Shown: positions 45,333-49,964 of the stretch, piece after piece
How the letters are laid out: the number at the start of each line of letters is the position of its first letter
How positions within the stretch are numbered: the first letter of the stretch is position 1
Position numbers and translations under genes: made by a program
Source: Streptomyces tailanensis
Lineage (GTDB): Bacteria > Actinomycetota > Actinomycetes > Streptomycetales > Streptomycetaceae
Assembly (NCBI RefSeq): GCF_008386495.1
Contig: NZ_VTHJ01000049.1
Location: 1-49,964 of the forward strand
Length of the DNA: 49,964 bases
Direction of reading: 5' to 3'
The notes under the pieces: generated by a model
Told to the model about the DNA's origin: nothing
Database searches by the model: none
The model's input: the letters and a program-made list of their open reading frames with translations, nothing else

Positions 45333-47200
45333 CGGCGCCCACGACCACCGCGCCGGCCCCCGACGACAACGACAACAACGCCGACTCACACGGCCCGCAG
45401 CCGCACAAGGGCGACCCCTTCGACCGGGATGCCCTACCCACTCCCCCGGGCGCCACCCTCACCCTCCTCCGCTCCCTCCTCGCGCCGATGAAGGCCCGCG
45501 TGGTGATGACCAGTGTGCTGCTCCTGCTCCAGCAGGCGGCGGTGCAGGCGGGCCCGCTGCTGGTGGCGTACGCGATCGACAGTGCCGTACCGGCGTTCCG
45601 GGACGGCCGGCACGGGCCGCTGGTCGCGGTGGCGGTCGGGTATCTGCTGTGCGCGGTGGCGGCGGGCGGGTTGCAGTACGCGTTCATCAGGGCGTCCGCG
45701 CGGGTGAACCAGGATGTGCTGCTCGATCTGCGCGGCCGGATCTTCCGGCACGCGCAGGCGCTGAGCATCGACTTCCACGAGCGGTACACCTCGGGCCGGC
45801 TCATCTCCCGTTCCACCACGGACGTGGAGTCGCTGCGCGAACTGCTCAACGAGGGGCTGCAGGAACTCGTCGGCGTGATCCTCGCCTGCGCCTACATCTC
45901 GGCGATGCTGCTCTGGCTGGACCTGGGCCTCGGTGCGGCGGCGCTGGCGTCGTTCGTGCCGCTGTACGGGCTGGTGCGGTCGTACCGGCGCCGCGCGGCG
46001 AGCGTCTACGCCGCCCGGTCGACGGCGATCGCCGCGGTGATCGTGAAGTTCGCGGAGACGATGAACGGCATCCGACCGGTACGGGCGTTCCGCCGGGAGG
46101 CCGTGAACGACGCGGAGTTCGGGCGCCTGAACCGGCACCACGAGCGCACCAACGGCGACGCCATCCTGGAGATGGCCCGCTATGTGGTCTGCTCCCGTGT
46201 CGTCGCGAACGTCACGGTGGCGGCGATCGTGCTGTGGGGCGCCTACCGGGTGGCGTCTCAGTCGCTGGCGCTGGGTGTGCTGGCGGCCGCGGTGCTGTAT
46301 CTGCGGCGCCTGTACGACCCGATCGACCGGCTCGGCATGTTCCTCAACTCGTACCAGTCGGCGGCGGCGTCACTGGAGAAGATCGCGGGTCTCCTCGCCC
46401 AGACCCCGTCGGTCCCGGAGCCGGCCGAGCCGAGGGAACTGCCTCCCCCGGCCTCCGAACTCCCTGGCCGGGAGGTCGTGTTCGAGGGCGTGACGTTCGC
46501 GTACCGCACCGGCGGCGAGGTCCTGCCCCGCTTCGACCTCACCCTCCCGGCGGGCAGCACGGTCGCGGTGGTCGGCTCCACCGGCGCCGGCAAGTCGACC
46601 CTCGCCAAACTGCTGGCCCGCTTCTACGACCCCACGGCCGGCCGGGTCCTGCTCGACGGCGTCGACCTGCGCGACCTCGCCGTGCCCGAGCTGCGGCGCG
46701 GGGTGGTCATGGTCACCCAGGAGTCGTTCCTGTTCTCCGGCACGGTCGCCGAGAACATCGCCATCGGCCGCCCCGACGCGACCCGCGAGGAGATCGAGCG
46801 GGCCGCCAAGGCCATCGGCGCCCACGACTTCATCACCGCCCTGCCCGAGGGCTACGACACCGACGTACGCAAACGCGGCGGCCGCATCTCCGCCGGCCAA
46901 CGCCAACTGGTCGCCTTCGCCCGCGCGTTGCTGGCCGACCCCGCCGTCCTCATCCTCGACGAGGCCACCAGCTCCCTGGACATCCCCGGCGAACGGTCCG
47001 TCCAGCGCGCGATGTCCACGGTCCTGCGCGGCCGCACGGCGGTGGTGATCGCCCACCGTCTGTCGACGGTCGAGATCGCGGACAGAGTGCTTGTGATGGA
47101 ACAGGGCCGGGTGGTGGAGGACGGCACCCCGGCGGAACTCATCACCGGAACAGGCCGCTTCGCGGACCTGCACCAGGCGTGGAGGGACAGCTTGGCGTAG
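45329..47200 (+). CDS. ABC exporter half-subunit with catalytic Walker B
   Basis: A 623-aa TM-NBD half transporter, partner of the previous one. A disordered acidic N-terminus (1-40) precedes six TM helices; the ATPase has Walker A GSTGAGKST, Q-loop VTQESFLF, Walker B LILDEATSSLD with the catalytic Glu, and IAHRLSTV. Its signature is ISAGQRQ instead of LSGGQ. So the site formed by its own Walker motifs and the partner's LSGGQ is active, and the other site is degenerate, as in BmrCD-type heterodimers. The decayed Tn7-like element begins right after its stop. Confidence 0.93.
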   Translation: MTAPTTTAPAPDDNDNNADSHGPQPHKGDPFDRDALPTPPGATLTLLRSLLAPMKARVVMTSVLLLLQQAAVQAGPLLVAYAIDSAVPAFRDGRHGPLVAVAVGYLLCAVAAGGLQYAFIRASARVNQDVLLDLRGRIFRHAQALSIDFHERYTSGRLISRSTTDVESLRELLNEGLQELVGVILACAYISAMLLWLDLGLGAAALASFVPLYGLVRSYRRRAASVYAARSTAIAAVIVKFAETMNGIRPVRAFRREAVNDAEFGRLNRHHERTNGDAILEMARYVVCSRVVANVTVAAIVLWGAYRVASQSLALGVLAAAVLYLRRLYDPIDRLGMFLNSYQSAAASLEKIAGLLAQTPSVPEPAEPRELPPPASELPGREVVFEGVTFAYRTGGEVLPRFDLTLPAGSTVAVVGSTGAGKSTLAKLLARFYDPTAGRVLLDGVDLRDLAVPELRRGVVMVTQESFLFSGTVAENIAIGRPDATREEIERAAKAIGAHDFITALPEGYDTDVRKRGGRISAGQRQLVAFARALLADPAVLILDEATSSLDIPGERSVQRAMSTVLRGRTAVVIAHRLSTVEIADRVLVMEQGRVVEDGTPAELITGTGRFADLHQAWRDSLA

Positions 47201-47317
47201 GTGTTGACAATGTAGGTTCCGCGTTTTGATGGACACCGTCCATGCGAAACGGACAGTGATTGGGCACTTTCGCCGTTCCGTGGGCACTGACTGCGGTCAG
47301 TAACTACGGTCGCCCCT
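47201..47317 (+). promoter_or_regulatory. Putative left end and promoter of the Tn7-like element
   Basis: The stretch starts TGTTGACAATG (47202-47212), a TGT-initial end like those of Tn7-like elements, in which TTGACA (47204-47209) and TTTGAT (47225-47230) could also be promoter boxes. Two small palindromes follow: ATGGAC-ACC-GTCCAT (47229-47243) and CTGAC-TGCG-GTCAG (47287-47300). The exact end and a target duplication cannot be fixed without the right end. Confidence 0.35.
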
Positions 47318-48070
47318 ATGGTTGTTCAGAGTCCAGTGCGGTCCGGCAAGAAGAGTGCGTCGGCCACGGCGTCGATCCGGTATGACGACACGTCGGTGCG
47401 CAAGGTCCCCTTCAGGGATCTACGTTTGGCGGACTTCACCTGATCGGTGCCGTGGCGGAGTTTTCGCTCCGTCCAGGGCCAGACGCACCACTCGGGACGA
47501 TACGCATCGGCGACGATGGCTGGGCCCGTCGGCTACGAGAGCCGGCTGGAGTTAGCCCGGCTGCTCCTGGCCGACATGGATCCGGCGGTACGCGGAATCT
47601 ACGCCCAGCCGTGTCATCTGACAGCCCGGGTCGGAGATCGCGTTCGTCGCCATGTTCCGGACTTCCTGCTGGTCATGGCGTCAGGGACAGTACGTGTGGT
47701 CAACGTCAAACCAGCAGACCGGCTCGCCGATCCGAAGATCGTGGAGGCTCTGGCCCGGCCAGGGGAATTAATCGAGCGGCATGGCTGGGAGTACGAGATC
47801 TGGTCCGGGGCGGATCGCACGCTCGTGGAGAACGTCCGCTTCCTGGCGGCATACCGCCGACCTGGGGTGGTCCCCGAGGCCGACATCGAGCGGGCTTGGC
47901 AGACCGTCCGGGACGGGGACCAGCTCGCGGACGCTGAGCGGCGTCTGGCCGCCGGGCGCCCCGACTACGAGGCACGGCCACCTTTGCTGGCTCTGGTGTG
48001 GTCAGGGCGGCTGACCACTGATCTGTCCCGTCCGCTCAGTGGCGACTGGGTCCTGCGGAGGTCCGCGTGA
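47318..48070 (+). pseudogene. TnsA-like transposase endonuclease with in-frame stop
   Basis: The 250-codon frame from ATG 47318 encodes a TnsA-like protein: RYDDTSVRKVPFRDLRLADF, then PVGYESRLELARLLLADMD, the nuclease core RRHVPDFLLVMASGTVRVVNVKP (Asp and the lysine of the restriction-enzyme-like fold) and a C-terminal RPLSGDWVLRRSA. Codon 42 (47441-47443) is TGA, most simply from CGA. A GTG at 47447 could restart translation six bases later and give a 207-aa product missing the N-terminus. TnsA cuts the 5' ends of the transposon. The GTGA overlap with the next gene is intact. Confidence 0.75.
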
Positions 48071-49201
48071 ACACCTGGACTACACCGCTTCGGACAGGCC
48101 TGCCGCTGACCTATGACGGCGAGCAGTTCACCATCGCGGAGATCGAAGGCCGCCGTATTCTCCTGCAGCAGATCTCGGCGGAAGGCCGTCCCACGTGGCG
48201 GCAGATCGATCTGTCGGTGCTGATTGGCCCATCCCTCCACCGAGTTCTTGGTGGAAACTTCGCCCGCACAGATGGCGGTCGCAGCGACGCTGGGTGAGCT
48301 CAGCATTGCTGAGGACGATGCGCTCACCGTCCGGTTCCGGCACGTCCAGGAAGTGCGGCCCAGTTACCAGTTGGGCTCTGCCGAGATGGCATTGGAGGGT
48401 GAACCACGGTCTGACTACGCGCCGGGAGTGCCCTTGATGCACCGGTACGAGGCAAAGGCTGCGGAGCTCGGCGTCAGCGTGACCACGGTGCGCCGGTGGT
48501 CCAGGATCCGAAGCAGCCACACCTGTGGCACACCCTGGACTGGGAACACGCCCCGGCATTGAACGGACCGGCCAGCCTGGAGGCGTTGAAGTACGCGCGC
48601 CGGATCGCGGCCAGGACGCATCGTTTCCCGGACACCAAACGCGCCCTGATCGAGTTGCTGGAACGCTGGGGGGCCGGGCTGACCGAGGACCGGACGGAAC
48701 GGCGCATGGCGGTGCGCGGTGGCGTCCCGCCAAGTGGTGTAGCGGATCAAGGCGCCGGAATCCGCAGGTCATCGGCGCGGTTCGGGGCCGCGCATGGTCT
48801 GACGGCTGGTCAGCCGCTGTGCGATCCGGGCGCCGTGTCCGGTGGGGTGGCCGACGCGCGGCTTACCGGAACGCGTCGAGCAAGGTCGCTTACACCACGA
48901 AGCGGGACGCGACCCGGTGCGCTTGTCGCAGGACCGTCTGCGGCTGGTCGGCGAAGACGACCCCGAAGCCGACGAGATCGCCGAGCTTCCCTCCGTGCGC
49001 CGTCTGGCAGCGCTCAGTTCGCCCGACGCGGGAGCGGGCCAGGAGTCGGCACCGGATTTGCAGGTGGTCGCGCCCGCGGATGAGGACCTGGGCGGGGACG
49101 ACGACGAGGACGAGGAGTGCGAGGCGGTCCCGGCAGACGAGGAGACCGCCGTCCTGGTTGATGAGGATGAGTACTACGCCGATGTCTGGGAGAGCCGTTG
49201 A
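48067..49201 (+). pseudogene. TnsB-like DDE transposase, frameshifted and deleted
   Basis: Pieces of a TnsB/Mu-type transposase lie in three frames. The start GLPLTYDGEQFTIAEIEGRR runs to DLSVLI (about 48224). One extra G then shifts it to AHPSTEFLVETSPAQ...LGVSVTTVRRW (to about 48493). There it jumps, with the whole catalytic core missing, to VQDPKQPHLWHTLDWEHAPAL...ERRMAVR (to about 48716). After a 190-bp stretch without recognisable coding, RLSQDRLRLVGEDDP and an acidic tail finish the gene at 49201. A full gene would be near 2 kb, so most of the DDE domain is deleted and no transposition is possible. Confidence 0.7.
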
Positions 49202-49716
49202 GTACATCCGAGGGCCCCGCACCGTTCGAAGGCGACGACCGCCAGTACTCCCCCACCCGCCTTCCGGGCTGGCTGCAGGAGGTCAACGGCCGTGACCGGG
49301 TTCGGCCCGAACAGCACACCAGAGCTCAGCTGGCCGACCTTTCACCGAGGGCGCTCTTGGTACACAACGACAACCGAGCGGTCTGGCACGCCAACATCGG
49401 CCCCATCGGCACTCCGCAGCTCATCGCCCTGAACGAGTCCCTGGCGGAAATCGTCGAGTCGAACCGGCAGGACGGCGACAAAACCAAGCCGGCCGCGCTG
49501 TTGGATGCCTACCCAGGGCTGGGCAAGAGCACCGCGGTGCGGGCCTACGGCCGTGCGATGTTCCGCAAGCAGGTCGACCTGCGCGGGGACACCACCCCGA
49601 GCGGGCACCGCAGAGTGCCCATCATCTACATCGCGCTGAGACCTCGTGAACAAACTGATCGTCGAGGGCGGGTGGGAATCGGCGAAGTGACGTGCACGGC
49701 CAGGACCTCTTGGTAG
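49198..49716 (+). pseudogene. TnsC/TniB-like ATPase, truncated
   Basis: The TTG at 49198 overlaps the tnsB stop (TTGA). The N-terminal part is normal: PTRLPGWLQEVNGRDRVRPE, QLIALNESLAEIVESN and a Walker A AYPGLGKST near residue 103. After VPIIYIALR (about 49643) the homology stops, well before Walker B, and a different frame reads LVNKLIVEGGWESAK before a TGA at 49688-49690, which looks like another protein's C-terminus. A deletion fused two genes here, followed by an IS5-type insertion. TniQ is not visible. Confidence 0.65.
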
Positions 49717-49756
49717 CAACTGCGGTGTCGAAGCCCAGCCGCGCCAAGAGGTCCTG
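49701..49756. repeat. 13-bp inverted repeat at the IS left end
   Basis: CAGGACCTCTTGG (49701-49713) and CCAAGAGGTCCTG (49744-49756) are perfect inverted copies 30 bp apart, 42 bp before the transposase ATG. They may form a terminal hairpin or a terminator guarding the transposase from outside transcription. The outer IS border cannot be set. Confidence 0.6.
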
Positions 49757-49798
49757 TCATGCCGTTGTACGCCCCTGCCGCCCCCGCTGTCGCCCCGA

Positions 49799-49964
49799 AT
49801 GGGCAAGTTGACTGCCCGTGCCTGGCCTGCCGGTTCGGTCACGGGCCGCCGTCATCCAGCCCGGTCCCGCCGCTACACCTCGGACACCACGGACGTGGAG
49901 TGGCAGGTCATCGCGGCGGTGCTGCCATGGCCGGCATGGCTGGACGGCAACGGCGGGCGGCCGG
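49799..49964 (+). CDS. IS5-family transposase, N-terminus (runs off window)
   Basis: The first 55 codons of a transposase reading MGKLTARAWPAGS...RRYTSDTTDVEWQVIAAVLPWPAW. The run TDVEWQVIAAVLP is the well-known start of IS5-family (DUF4096-type) transposases, where an aromatic helix precedes the DDE domain. The ATG at 49799 is in a different frame from an upstream ATG at 49759, which gives no family match. It interrupts the Tn7-like remnant and is cut by the window end. Confidence 0.75.
   Translation, partial: MGKLTARAWPAGSVTGRRHPARSRRYTSDTTDVEWQVIAAVLPWPAWLDGNGGRP

Overview
The window is high-GC actinobacterial DNA, almost certainly Streptomyces. Evidence: strong third-position GC, frequent GTG/TTG starts, ATGA/GTGA start-stop overlaps, very few TTA codons, LAL-type LuxR regulators, tandem actinobacterial L,D-transpeptidases, GlgX, and the dispersed hairpin repeat around the string GCGGGGAACTGCGCGA that is common between Streptomyces genes.

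Layout. 1-3.3 kb is an accessory edge: a partial MFS-like transporter, a GNAT acetyltransferase and a TetR gene broken by five single-base indels (all minus, start-stop coupled), an EamA exporter with a divergent LysR regulator, and an IS701-like transposase scrap. 3.9-28.0 kb is a contractile injection system (CIS, phage-tail-like) locus. It has a 960-aa LAL LuxR regulator, a divergent atypical response regulator, a DUF4255/Afp16-like protein, an Afp15-like AAA+ ATPase, two divergently placed single-pass membrane proteins, then sheath, tube, a P2 E/E'-like small pair, an 1172-aa repetitive protein in the tape-measure position, a second tube protein, LysM hub, VgrG-like spike, gp25, baseplate J, tail protein I and a zinc-ribbon/TM/discoidin membrane protein. 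No tail-fibre and no PAAR gene is visible. This fits a cytoplasmic, membrane-docked Streptomyces CIS rather than a released eCIS.

28.1-37.0 kb holds small accessory and housekeeping genes: a ribbon-helix-helix antitoxin with a frameshifted toxin partner, an EF-hand protein, a MerR regulator with a divergent GNAT, a secreted scabin/pierisin-like ADP-ribosyltransferase, a beta-propeller lipoprotein, an RsbW-like ATPase with two TTA codons, an enoyl-CoA hydratase and two L,D-transpeptidase lipoproteins. 37.2-39.4 kb is glgX. 39.6-43.2 kb is one minus-strand operon (ABC-2 ATPase, permease, histidine kinase, response regulator). 43.4-47.2 kb is a heterodimeric ABC exporter. 47.2-50 kb is a decayed Tn7-like element (tnsA with an in-frame stop, tnsB shredded, tnsC cut short) invaded by an IS5-family element that runs off the window.

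The most interesting part is the membrane interface of the CIS. Two paralogues share about 94% of a cytosolic Ig-like domain and a TM segment but carry unrelated ectodomains (ricin-B lectin versus a ChW-like domain). Only the lectin version has a TTA codon, and the LAL regulator beside the locus has one too, suggesting bldA-dependent developmental control of one docking protein but not the other. A third membrane protein ends the structural run with the same plan (cytosolic module, TM, glycan-binding-type ectodomain).
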